Below, piece by piece: positions 35,204 through 46,100 of a DNA stretch of 64,000 nt. The notes below the pieces were generated by a model that had not been told where the DNA came from, ran no database searches, and saw only the letters and a program-made list of their open reading frames with translations. The stretch lies in the NCBI GenBank assembly GCA_020747015.1, contig JAGTJM010000030.1, positions 62,001 through 126,000 of the forward strand, given 5' to 3'. The position numbers were made by a program, and so were the translations under genes. This stretch comes from Pyrenochaeta sp. MPI-SDFR-AT-0127. Taxonomy: Eukaryota > Ascomycota > Dothideomycetes > Pleosporales > Cucurbitariaceae. Position 1 is the first letter of the stretch. Each line of letters begins with the position of its first letter.

Positions 35204-38200
35204 GTCAATACCTATGCATGTCTGCTAGTGTAATGTCCGAGCTAAGGTATGCGCTTCAAGCTGCTCTTATCACCTCAGTTATCTCATATATTGCTCACTT
35301 GGTCTGCTCAACGCATCTCGGGTTGTACTTGTCGGCTTTCCACTCAAAAGCACACCACCATGTCACATCCACTAATGTCTTCCAGTGCGATGTGTCAACG
35401 ATTATGGGAGCAGTAGTTATCATCATGCGCCATGCGCTGTCTCTACTATCCAGCCTATCACATTCAAGTTTCAGTCCAGCAACACTCGAGAATAAATGCC
35501 CAACTAAGCGCTGACACTCTAGGCTCAAGTCTTGTATCAAAATATCATAGCTGTAATGAGAACCATCTTCGTTCCTCTCTTGAACCACTCAGCATGTATC
35601 ATTCCCTCGATCAGTCTAAAGATCGTCTGGAGACCCTTCACGGTGCGTTCAAGTTCGCTCCGCAGGCGCACTCTTATAGACCTAGAAGAGTCTACACATC
35701 TTTGGTCATGGTGAAAGTACGCACCAACCTACCACCACATCCTTCTGTTGCCTTCCATACCAAGAATATAGTAACATCTAGCATCTAGTGCCTGTGACAT
35801 TTGATGTCCAAGCTCGCTCAACAAGACCCCAAAAGAATCGTAAGCGAAGTTACTACAACGTCGCACTTCAGCGTATTTATAGCCATAGGTCGCAATTTCA
35901 CGCATGCCACAGAGTCGTCACTAATGTCGCAAAGAACCAGTATAATCTTGAATCTCGAAGTAGCAGTAATCAGACCCGAGTCTGTGACAGCGACTGTGAA
36001 TTCAATTGATGCAAGTGGGCGGAAACGACAGTAAACTTTCCCTCGCAGACTACCATGCCCGTGTCCCTCTGACTGGAATGCTGCTAGCTGGTCAAGTATG
36101 CTGACTCGGGTACGGTTTCCTGCTTTGCATCATGACAGGGCCGCTGGGAGAATTCTATTCGCATGTCACATGCTTAAAAAGTGTGTACGTGTAAATATCG
36201 TCACAGGTACGCGGACGCAAAGTTTCGCTTATACGCCGATCGCTCGCTCGTTCTTGTCTGAGGGTTCTTCAAGCTCTGGTACCACGAAAACCACGCTCCC
36301 TTCACCGTGACATTTGCACCGAAGGCTATGTTAACTTTGCACGACTATATTGTTGTATTCTATATAAACAATTACAAAATACAGCAGAGACCCAAACCAC
36401 GACTACGCTGCTCTTGATGTAGGACAAGCATGCACAAAGATGCCTCATGCGAAAATTGGTACTCTTCAAGATCGCCATGTTACCGGGCATGGGAACGATC
36501 GATCTGCAAAGCTTGTATGCGGCTGCCCGGAGACTACGACAACAGGGCGGTCTACAGGATCTCCAGTTTCGCATCTGGTAACAGTGGGGATTCTTCAAGC
36601 CCCGTCTGTCATGGTCACAAACCAGAGTCGCGGGTCCGGAAGCTTGCTGCAAGGCGAGCACGAGTGGATATGGACTAGGCTAGGGTGTGATCTGCACTGG
36701 AACGCCTCGGCATGCGGGTGTAAAAGTACCCCCGTTCCGAACCTTACACAGCATACAGGTGGCATTTTCTGGCCAATGTTTGCATAGTTTTGGCGATGGA
36801 CCGCTACTTATTCTTGCCCTACATTCTGCACCAGAAGGGCTAAGCTTCCTGGCCAATCAGCTCACTTTGTTATTTTGGGCTGAGGAGATGGAGTACCAAA
36901 CTACATGGGCTCATGAATGCTTTATTGATGCCATTCAGATACCTTTGGTGATGCTGTGCTACATATCTATTCAACATGTACACTTAAGGCGTCGTCATTC
37001 CAACATGGCTGCTCACATTCTCTCTATGCGTCACTATGTCACTATGTTAATATGTAGATGCGCGCAAGCCACTGGACAAGAAATGAACTTTAAAAAGACG
37101 GCTTGCCATGATGGATATATTATGCGATATCAAGTTGTTCACAGTACACTACACTTCTCTTGTCCTTCTCTACCGCCGTGTTCTTCTTTGCGACCTCTTC
37201 GCCTACAATGGTCATGAGAGAACTAATTGTTCTACCAGAATCCTCGTACGTCTCTCTTTCTGATGTTGTCATTAGTGATCGCCTTTCACGGCTCTTTGAA
37301 GTAATCTAAAAGCCAATTCAAATAGATCACCGTCTCTTGCTGTATCGTTAAAATGACTAGCCAACTGACTTGTTAGCAAGAAATGCTCCACATGCTAGCA
37401 AATCACATCCTCCTGGACACGGAAAACACGCTCCTTTGGCATCACTCCCGAATCGAACACACTCGGTATCACCATCCTTTCGTACATGTCACCACTCCGG
37501 TGATACTCCACCGTGCCATGCTCAAGGACACCCTTTGTCGAATGGGCTGCTCCAATCTCCTCACATTCATACAACCATGGAAATTCCTCCAAGGCTTACG
37601 AAAAGCAATCTTGGACGGCTTCATATTCAGTATAACCATGTAGAGGTCACATTCGAGGAGGAGGTAAGACGGAGGTGTTTACAAAAGGCGGGCAGAGAAT
37701 TAGGTTTTCATTTGACACTCGACCACTATGAGAAAGATGGATGGGAGTTGATCTCATGGATGCAAACGCAATCAGCTGTACTAAGGAACAAATAAATTTC
37801 GTCATTTCCTTGGTATTCTAGTAAGCAATGCGTTGAAGGAATGCACCTTTACTTGAATGCAGCGTCATAGGCACTGAAGGTTTTATGCTGGCGTGAAGCT
37901 GCGGACCACAAAAAACATTTGACCTTGTTCGCTGTTGAATGCCTACTAAGTTTTGAATAATTTCATCTTATAATGTCTGCGAAAGATTCCGCAACTATTC
38001 CATCCACAGAACGCTAGCTTGATCAATATGAATGGTACGTACGTCAAATACATCTCGAGCAGATCGCCTTCCAAAACATATAACCGGAACGAAGCCACAA
38101 TCATTAAATGGTTTAATCGTGGCTCCGTAAGTGCTACTATAATGTCTAAAGCTTTAGGACAATTTAACCACAGTCCTCATACGTGAGAGGCCGATAAGCC

Positions 38201-38869
38201 ATGTTCCCCAAAACCTAAGGTTGAATAATTTTGTATCATGGCACCGCTTTCAACTTTCCAGAGCTCAATGATATAACAACTAAAATTTTGCGAATTCAGT
38301 GGGAGCCCAAAGACACACTTCAAGTGCAGAGGAAATTTTCGCGCTACCATTACACATTGATGCTTTTTTTTCAAAATTTCAGTTATTGATCTAAAATTAA
38401 CTATCACGTTGTAATGGCGCAGAAGCGATTCCGACCGCAGCTCAGTCGAGCCCGCTACCCATGGGCGACTTCTGAGGCTTTCATCCCTATATCACCACAT
38501 TCGGACCGAAATACTCTGAAACAGGAGGAAAAACTGATTCGAAACTCAGCCTGGTGGCAGTTGACGGACTTTGTGGAGAATCAAGGATCAAGAGACAATT
38601 GATGAGCCATCCATGAATGTGGGCGTGAAGTTATCTGAATCGTGAATCTGTCAAGATGCAAGCAAGCAATGACCTCAGCGAGTTACGTTTTATCAGAAAA
38701 AGCGTCATAAGAAACATTTATAATTATTCATATCAAGTCAAGAAATGATACCGGATTTGTCTATGAAGTGCACACACTCTGCCCTACTAACCTCTGGCCA
38801 CTGCCGTTGTTCCCTTTCGCCCCTTGAGCAATAGTATCTCATACTGTTAGAATCACCCTTTGATCGCCT
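35204..38869. other. Gene-poor stretch of 3.7 kb
   Basis: No recognised genes. The best candidate is a plus-strand frame at 37577-37795 (72 codons) starting in a good context, caaccATGG, but the opposite strand at 37395-37592 is also open with reasonable codons, so neither is called. The stretch around 37860-38400 is AT-rich and featureless. Confidence 0.4.
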
Positions 38870-39604
38870 TTACAAGGTTCCACCTCCAAGGCACCTCTGC
38901 AGTGGGAAGGAGTCGCCTGTGCAAAGGACAATAACACCATCCACCCAGTTCAGGTTTCCATAGCTTCTCGAGTCGAATGAATCAGCTTGGTAATATGACA
39001 AGCTGCCCTCTCCACCAATTTTGCCCCTCCAGATGTTTCCGCTCTCACGGTGCGTCCATGCATTGCTTACGAATGCGCCAAACTTGCCCTCCGGCACCGA
39101 TGCAGTGAATTGCTGGCTCTGGTTTGATTCCCAGGATTGCGAATAATCAATGGACATGGATACGCTGAGGAAGTTTTCGATGATTGAAAACTCGGCGCCA
39201 ACACCGACAGAGATAGAGTTGCTGACGGAGTAGCCAGCAGAAACAGCAATCTCGGTGGGTGCTCCCTTGACGACGGCGCTCATCAAGGTGTCCCAACCCA
39301 GGAAGCGTGAGCTTGGATTGGGGATGATGATGGTGTCCCCAGCACGCTTCGTGAGATCCTGGGTCGGTAAAGTGGTATGATTGCCCGAAACAGTGAAGAG
39401 AGAGTCTTCGAGATACCCAGGTTTGGGTGGAAGAACTGCTGAGTTGCGAGCAGCTTCAAGTTCCTCGAAATCGGTGCGCTTCATCATGGTGTAGCGTCCT
39501 TTGCCATAAAGAATGACATCGTCCTCGCTCACTTTGATGGATGAGGGAGCGGCTGCAGCAAGCGCGGCGCTGGAAGCCAAGAGGAGAGCTGAGGTGAAGT
39601 GCAT
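38870..39604 (-). CDS. Secreted effector-like protein (244 aa)
   Basis: A single-exon gene. Residues 1-19 are a signal peptide (MHFTSALLLASSAALAAAA). A pro-segment follows, containing ILYGKGRYTMMKRTDFEEL, and a Kex2-type Lys-Arg at 86-87 just before the mature part. The mature region has GWDTLMSAVVKGAPTEI, then a Ser/Val-rich stretch expected to form beta strands (about 120-190), and only two Cys (228, 238), enough for one disulfide near the end. It recalls a fungal family often annotated as Celp0028 effector-like, from memory only. The beta-rich part faintly suggests an aerolysin-type fold, which is speculation. Start chosen at Met 39604 because it opens the signal peptide; an in-frame upstream ATG at 39700 would bury it. 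Confidence 0.8.
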   Translation of the reverse strand: MHFTSALLLASSAALAAAAPSSIKVSEDDVILYGKGRYTMMKRTDFEELEAARNSAVLPPKPGYLEDSLFTVSGNHTTLPTQDLTKRAGDTIIIPNPSSRFLGWDTLMSAVVKGAPTEIAVSAGYSVSNSISVGVGAEFSIIENFLSVSMSIDYSQSWESNQSQQFTASVPEGKFGAFVSNAWTHRESGNIWRGKIGGEGSLSYYQADSFDSRSYGNLNWVDGVIVLCTGDSFPLQRCLGGGTL

Positions 39605-39716
39605 TTTGAATGAATGTGGTAGTCTTACAAAGACTCTGTCAAGAAGTGAATGTGAAGTGGTTGAAACGAATGAATGGGCTTGAGTGATGCTGTAATGCAA
39701 CGTAGATAGAGTGGCA

Positions 39717-39724
39717 TATTTATA
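39717..39724 (-). promoter_or_regulatory. TATA box of the secreted protein gene
   Basis: TATAAATA on the minus strand, 112 nt before the ATG at 39604. Confidence 0.5.
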
Positions 39725-40521
39725 ATTGCAGCTCCTACTCCCACAACAGTCTCCTCCCCCATGATTATGGTACAGAATTTAATCAGTCATGTGGCTTGGT
39801 AGTACTGGGAGTGGAGTCTAGGGGCATCCTGGGGGATCTAGGGGCAGGGTCGGTCCGAAGTAGAAAAGACGGTCGGTACCTTTCCGAATAGTTCGTGGAG
39901 ATTCATTCCACTTCTTGGTAAGTCATGCATTTTTCGGGTAGGTTTTGCGCGATGAAAAGGGGTCTGAGTGTCTGACATGCAAGGAATGTTGTTGCCATTG
40001 GTTCCCATTGGTCAATAGACAGCGCCAAGGTGTGAAAAGAGGTCGGACCGAACCGCATGACAACAAGGAGAGTTTCATCCTTGTGGAGCAACCTACTTTC
40101 TCCACCAGAAATAGTTCGCATGAACAGCCGTCAAATTTCGATCACAGCAGGGAGCCTCGTCTCGGGGATGATTATATTGGGTACCGTCGTAGGGCTTGCG
40201 GCTGAACACTGCCCTTTTGGTCGATGATATGTTTCAAACATTGAGATATTGACCACAATAAGGCCGAGAGCATCTAAACGACTACCTTTTGCGTAATACA
40301 CTCTTGGCAGGCTCGGGGAAGGATTATTCCAAGTGCTAGCAGCAGTCAGCTTCCAAAGCATAAGTAGCTGGAGGAACCTGTTGAAGACTCGCTCAGGCAT
40401 CGCACCTACACTCGCTCATTGCACCTACACTCGCTCATTACTCATTTCTACGCAAATAATTATCTTGCCTTACGCATACACTCATTTTATTGCTTTGACA
40501 TCTTTGACATCAACCTTCAAG
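39725..40521. other. Divergent intergenic region between two secreted-protein genes
   Basis: About 0.8 kb. It holds a 19-bp tandem duplication at 40402-40439 close to the right-hand gene. Short frames here look random. Confidence 0.5.
40402..40439 (+). repeat. Tandem duplication of 19 bp
   Basis: The unit gcacctacactcgctcatt occurs twice in a row, 83 bases before the start codon of the small secreted protein gene, so within its promoter or leader. Confidence 0.9.
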
Positions 40522-40893
40522 ATGCGCACCACATCAGTTATCATTTTTGTTGCTTCGATTTTGGCTCCCTTCGCCAGTGCTGCTTTACATACCGACGGTG
40601 TCTGTGTCGACAAGGTCAGCGGAACCAGCGTCTACAACAAGGATGCGACGGCAGCAGCTTGCGGAGCGTATCTGAGGCGGAACACGGGAGACAAGCAGTG
40701 GGATAAATGCCCAGACTGCACCATGGTAAGTCCGGGTATTGCTGATCCATTTTGATGACTGGGACGCTAATGTGTACATTAGAAGGTGATTGGCAACTTG
40801 AATGTTTGCCATTCTGACGGAAAACATATTGGCGGTGACGAGTTGAACTACTACTGCAAGCAGAACAAGGCTGGCGCGTCGCTGGCGAGCTAG
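40522..40893 (+). CDS. Small secreted cysteine-rich protein (104 aa)
   Basis: Exons 40522-40725 and 40783-40893, intron 57 nt (GTAAGT...CATTAG with a gctaat branch-like site). A signal peptide of 20 residues (MRTTSVIIFVASILAPFASA) is followed by 84 mature residues with six Cys at 28, 47, 63, 66, 77 and 93, enough for three disulfides, including a C-x-x-C. Charged, with GDKQWDKCPDC in the middle. I recognise no enzyme family. Size, signal peptide and cysteine content are those of candidate apoplastic effectors or antimicrobial-type proteins, which is inference. The neighbouring gene on the left is another secreted protein on the opposite strand. Confidence 0.8.
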
Positions 40894-41872
40894 ATGTGAA
40901 AACGAGATGGGTGGTTTAGCAACCTAGGTCGTCATAGAAGGCATAGCAGAATTCGAATAATTTGACACTTGCCACTAAATACATTTTAAATTTTAAATAA
41001 TATCGAATCGTGTGATGTAGTGGACGGAATAAGGGAGCATGATTCTTCGATCACTGTCGTGAGCATAGAACGTATGCACAAAACACTAACAAAAACCACT
41101 TTGAAGTCATCAAACATCGATGCTGTACAAAAAGGCGCATGGAGTTTGCTGTCTAGATTGTGGTATTCAGATTTCATGAGATGTGAGGCGTCAGGCGAAT
41201 CCTGCAGGGGCGTTTGTGTCAGAACCTGTGGCTGGTCGGGAGTTCGTTCCGGATGAGTTACAGGCATCCATGGGCGCTTTCCCTTTTTCACCACCTGATC
41301 GAGAAGTTGTGACCTCTGTTTCTTGTCCTATTCAAACCCCCAGCTACCTTGATTCTAATGACGAAACGTCAGGAATATACTCATAGGCGTTGATAAGAGG
41401 GTTGGTGAAAATTTAGAAAGCTGAACTACAATCTCATGGTTTCGCTGCATTGAAGGGTTATTGAAACAGCAAACAGTTCCACAATCCCTGCCTGCGCTAG
41501 TACGGAACGATCAACGGCCGAGTGTTCGTGCGGTCACATAGCCAGTGCTATGATGTTATCTTCACCCGGGAATCCTTTGTATGACAAGTTATATTTCGTG
41601 CACCTGAGTAGCATAGAAAATCCTCAAAATAGTCATTGACATTAGTGAATCCGATGTAATTCGGTGCCTTGTATACCGCTTGCACTTTGATTACACCAAA
41701 AAGTTCAGATGAGATTGGGGTTTTATGAATATAGAAGACAGCCTATTTGCCTCGTTAGTTCGCATTGTTGAATGAGGCTAACTGCACTCACGTGAAATAC
41801 CTCATTGTTTGACCGTCTGTATTTCCCTCTTAGCACTATGTCGCGCTCTTCAAAACGCATGACAACCGCTTT
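40894..41872. other. Intergenic region
   Basis: Nothing recognised on either strand; short frames near 41020-41294 are antiparallel and unsupported. Confidence 0.5.
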
Positions 41873-42042
41873 TTATTTCCAAAGCTGTCCATTATTGAAC
41901 TGCGAGCCAATAAACTCCAGGTCCATTTCTTGCGTGTGGAGGGTCCTGAAAATTCGTGGTGGGATCTCTAACACAGGTGCCCGGGTCGGTCGGATGTTGA
42001 GGAGAGGTGCCATGCAGAAAACAGCCACAATTAGCTTTGGTG
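41873..42042 (-). pseudogene. Decayed member 4 of the ELEF-GxQF small-gene family
   Basis: Read on the minus strand, 42042 onward gives STKANCGC, matching SIKAECSC of the 23.3-kb member, directly after a possible splice acceptor (GGTTTTAG). A donor GTGAGT at 42093 would give a 51-nt intron of the same phase as in the other members. The family C-terminal motif QEMDLEFIGSQFNNG is present further on (stop at 41873) but in a frame shifted by one base. The gap between the two parts contains no usable intron. The last 46 codons could be translated on their own from an ATG at 42013. Exon 1 is not resolved. Confidence 0.5.
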
Positions 42043-43105
42043 CTAAAACCAACGCTTAAACATCGTTCGCAATGTTCATCAGAATTGACTCACTATATAT
42101 TGTGTTGGTTCTGTCTGGGTGGGCCTGAAGATTTCTTTGCTGTAGAACACACAATGAGAACAGAAACTTGGCTGTCTGAAAAGAAATTCAAGGTGTCGAC
42201 AGCCGAGCAACCTTTTGAACGCTTTGCTGAAAAGAAGAAATCCTACAAGTCCGTCCATCGATGAGACGTTGTTCCTTTAAACAGCAGTCATATGGAAGGA
42301 CTCTGCTGTGACGTGACATGTATGGGTGCGTAACCCGCGATCACAAGCATTACGGCGACCAACATTGTCCAAGTTTTACTAAGGAAAAGAGGTCGTTGAT
42401 CCATGGACGATATCAAAAGCCAATGAAGTTTAGCAATTTTTGTTGTGCGTCTGGGTGACCAAGGCTAGACACTGGTATCGCGGGATTGTTGTAAAATACA
42501 GAATCTACATGTAAGTCGATGGACGGGAGTGAAGGGTGCCTGACGGCCACACGTTTGAGCAAGAAGGAACATTGTGGCGCATCACCGTGCGCATCATCAA
42601 AACGCTAAACCTAGAACTGGGTATGCAAGAGCGTTGTTATCGATTGCCATTAAAAACTCCGACACGGATAGTCTGCAATGCTTAATCTTATAGGCTAACG
42701 ACCGCTTGGCAGATGAAACCCCACCAACGCTTGCACCAGATGGTTTGTGACGGTGATCATTGGAGGATGGTTAAATTTGCTTGATCGAGTCATACTTGCT
42801 GACCACACAAGAGCGAAAGGTGGTCAGTGTAGTTGGCGAGCAAGGCTGTGTTTAGAACTCTCAGATTATGGATACCCGCTGGGGTTCGGTGGGCACTTTT
42901 AATAGCTTTTCTTCGCGAAAGTCAAGCTATTGACGTCCGGGTTCGTGTCACCTTCATTTCTCTTGCTGCATGCAAGCCTCCAAGGCACGTGTGCACAGAA
43001 GATGAAAAATTGATCTCCAATTGATCCAGTTACAAACAACCTCCCTTAACGCCCAGAATGCTGAAACTTAGTCTAGAAGAACACCACCATGCATACCAAC
43101 TTCCA
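42043..43105. other. Intergenic region before the midasin 3' end
   Basis: About 1 kb, partly the upstream side of the decayed small gene. Otherwise nothing recognised. Confidence 0.5.
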
Positions 43106-46100
43106 TTACGCGCTTCCAGCGACCTCCCCAAACCATTGTCTCAGTGCTCCCGCGAGCACACCGGGCAATTCCCTTACATCTCTCACCACCAAATAATATC
43201 TGAATGGGAAACGCTCCATGTACTTCCACCTCACCACTTTGCCCTCTGCAGTAATCTCTACAGACTGCAGATCCAGAATACTTGTTTTGTCTTTCTCCTT
43301 TACCTCTTGAATATTTGATGATTTTAGCTGGGCGGCAGAATTGTCTGGCGGGGTTGGCTTCGGTGCTATAGGAGGTGCCGTGGTGGAAGAGTCAATGATA
43401 ACAAAGACAATCATCACACGCTCTTCCTGCGCTTTTCGTACCAGGCGCTGGATTTCGGCGTGCGAGTCGCAAATACCATCGCTAACAATGAGCATCAATT
43501 GCCAGAGATCCTCACCAGAGGAGCTTGGGCCCTTCCTCCTTGCCTCAGAAAATAACTCCAGACTCTTATCCACCAAGCCCTTGACGTTGGTCTTCGCGGC
43601 ATCGAAACCAAATTGCTCGAATACCTTAACACCGGCCTCACTCGTGAACGGCTTGTCGAAATCGTGCGCAACATTGACCTGGTCTCCGAATCCGACGACG
43701 CTGACTTCGCCTACCTCGAGCATTGAAAGGGACTTTGTCACAAGCGTAAGAGTTTTAAGAGCAAGATTTGAAGCCCCACTCTCGGCCATTGATTTAGAAT
43801 CATCGAGAGCGATCATGACTTGGTAACTTCTCTTACTAGGTTGACTTCGTCGGAGCCAAATCTTATCACGTTTGTAGCCTGATGCAATGTATGGTATGAT
43901 GCGCTTCAAATTTAGGCGCTTACCGGTACGGAAGTCGCCTCGAAGCTTGGTGGCAAGTGTAGGTGCGAGAATCAATCGTAGGTGCTCAGTGAGTTGTTGA
44001 GAGAGCGAGTGCGTCGCCGCTTCATGGGAAAGCCAGAGGCCACGAGCATTGTCTGGAGTCATTGTCGACACGTCTAAGTGTGTGAGTTCGAGCTTTGTCT
44101 CTACTTCGTGGACGGATGAGGTTTCTGACACATCTTCATCAACAGACATGGCGTCTTCCATGTCTTGATCCTCTTGATGCGAAAACGGGGTTTGTTCCCC
44201 GACGAAAGCTTGTGGCTGACCTTCCATAGCGTTTGAGTGCTGCTGTTCGTCTTGTTGTCCCTGTTGCTGCTCGGCGTCTTCCATATCCACATCATTTCCT
44301 GCAGCTCCTTCCATGTCGTCTTCGTCTTCGTCCGGTCTGGTAGGCACTTTCTCTTCATCGTCATTAACCGGCAAAGCCATTTCATGATCTAGCGCGGTAG
44401 CTTGTTCTTCGGTTGCTGTACCCAAAGCCTGTGTATCAGCTTGCGTATCTTCATCATCAACATGCTCAAAGTCAGCATCGGCCATATCGACCTCTTTGTC
44501 AATCTGCTGCACTTGTGTTTCATCCTTCTCTTGCGCTTTTGAGATTTGCTTTTGCTGGTTGTACCACTTCTCTAGTACGTCTCCCAGCTTCTTGAACGAC
44601 TGTGTCTCCCGAGACTCTTCAGGCTGCTCGCCACGCCCACCAGCATCAGGCTGCGCAGTCTGGCCTAGCTGACCATCTTCCGCGGCAGTATCTTGCTTCT
44701 GCTCAGATGACTCGCCTTCTTTGCCTTCATCTTGATTCGCGGCACTGGCAGAAGCTTGCTCATCATTGTTCTTGTGCGCTTCGTCGTTGGCTTCAGTGCC
44801 AGCCCCAGCTTCGGCGTTCATGTCGGCTTGGTCAGTGTCTTCTGCGTGGCGGGGTTCATCATCCGGCATATTGTCATCTGGAAGAGGAACGGCGTCATCC
44901 ATGGGCTCATCATCCTTTTCTTCTTGTTGCTCTTCCTGCCCTTCCTCGTCTTCGATATGGTCAGTGGTATCCTTCTCTTCTTGACCTTCCTGCTCAGAAG
45001 CAACCTCATCAATGGTATCTGGGGCACCAGGTTCTGTATCAGGATCCATGTCGTCGTCCGGGAGATCGTCGCCAAGATCCATTCCCCCAAGATCATCCTC
45101 CTCCTTCCCGTCATCATCCTGGCCATCGATGTTTAGGTCCTCGGGTAAGTCAAGCGTCTCTTCTTCCTTAGCATGCGGATCCATTTTCTCCGTTTCGCCT
45201 ACTCCTACATTCTCTTCCTGGTCTTCGCCCTCCATCTCAATCTCGTCATCTTCTTGCCCACTCTGCTTGTCTTCTTTTTCTCCTTCTTCACCGTTCTTCT
45301 CATTCTCCTTTTGCTCAGCAGCTACCTGGTCGTCATCGTTCTCGGTACCGACATCCTGCTTGCTTTCTTTGTCTTTCACGTCATCTTCCTTGCCGCCCTC
45401 GTCCCACATCTTCTCATCGACAGCGCTAGGGCCAAGATCATCAACGCTGCCGACCTCGCTTTGCACATCATCGTCTCCTTCCTCGCCTGACTCATCGCCT
45501 TTGTCTTCTTTCTCGCCAACCTGCTCTGTATCACCTTCCAATTCCTGTTCGCCCATATCAACAGCATCGTCCTGCTCCTCAATACTTCCCTCTCGCTCAC
45601 CGCCTTTCTCTTGTGCCAGGTCTTCAAGGTCTTCATCATCTTCGATGTCTTTAGAAATGTCCTCAGCACCCTCGCCCTCACCAAGACCTGTCCCTGATTC
45701 GAGCTTGTCGTCTTTCCCCTTCTGTTGATCTGCGGATTTTTCGGGAGGCTGACAGAAACCCTGTGTTCCGATTTGAATGAAAGATCTTGAGAGTCGATGT
45801 AGCAAGCTCGCAGTTGATGCGTGTAGAGCGTCAAAGCGATTGATAAGATACTTATGGGATGCAACATATTGGTCCAAAATTGGCTGCAGGGAGGCGAACA
45901 AGGCGGCCGCACCTTGTAGATTGGACTCTTCGTTGAGAAACTGTATATTGACCAGCAAGGTCTGTAACGTGCTGCTGATCTGAGGAGAGTGCAAAGCGTT
46001 GAGTGCAGCGGATAGCGCTTGCTCCTCCTTTACCAGCCATGTCGCGTCTTCTGTTGAAGCAGCAACCCCCGTCAGCGCTGCCTCCACATCTTGCATTGAC

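Noticed and set aside
37395..37795. Opposing open frames on both strands
   Set aside because: Each looks partly coding, but no splice sites, family or promoter decides between them.
44602..45728. Long plus-strand open frames, one very Ser/Pro-rich
   Set aside because: They are antisense to the Asp/Glu-rich segment of midasin, whose GAG/GAC codons read as Ser/Leu codons without stops on the other strand.
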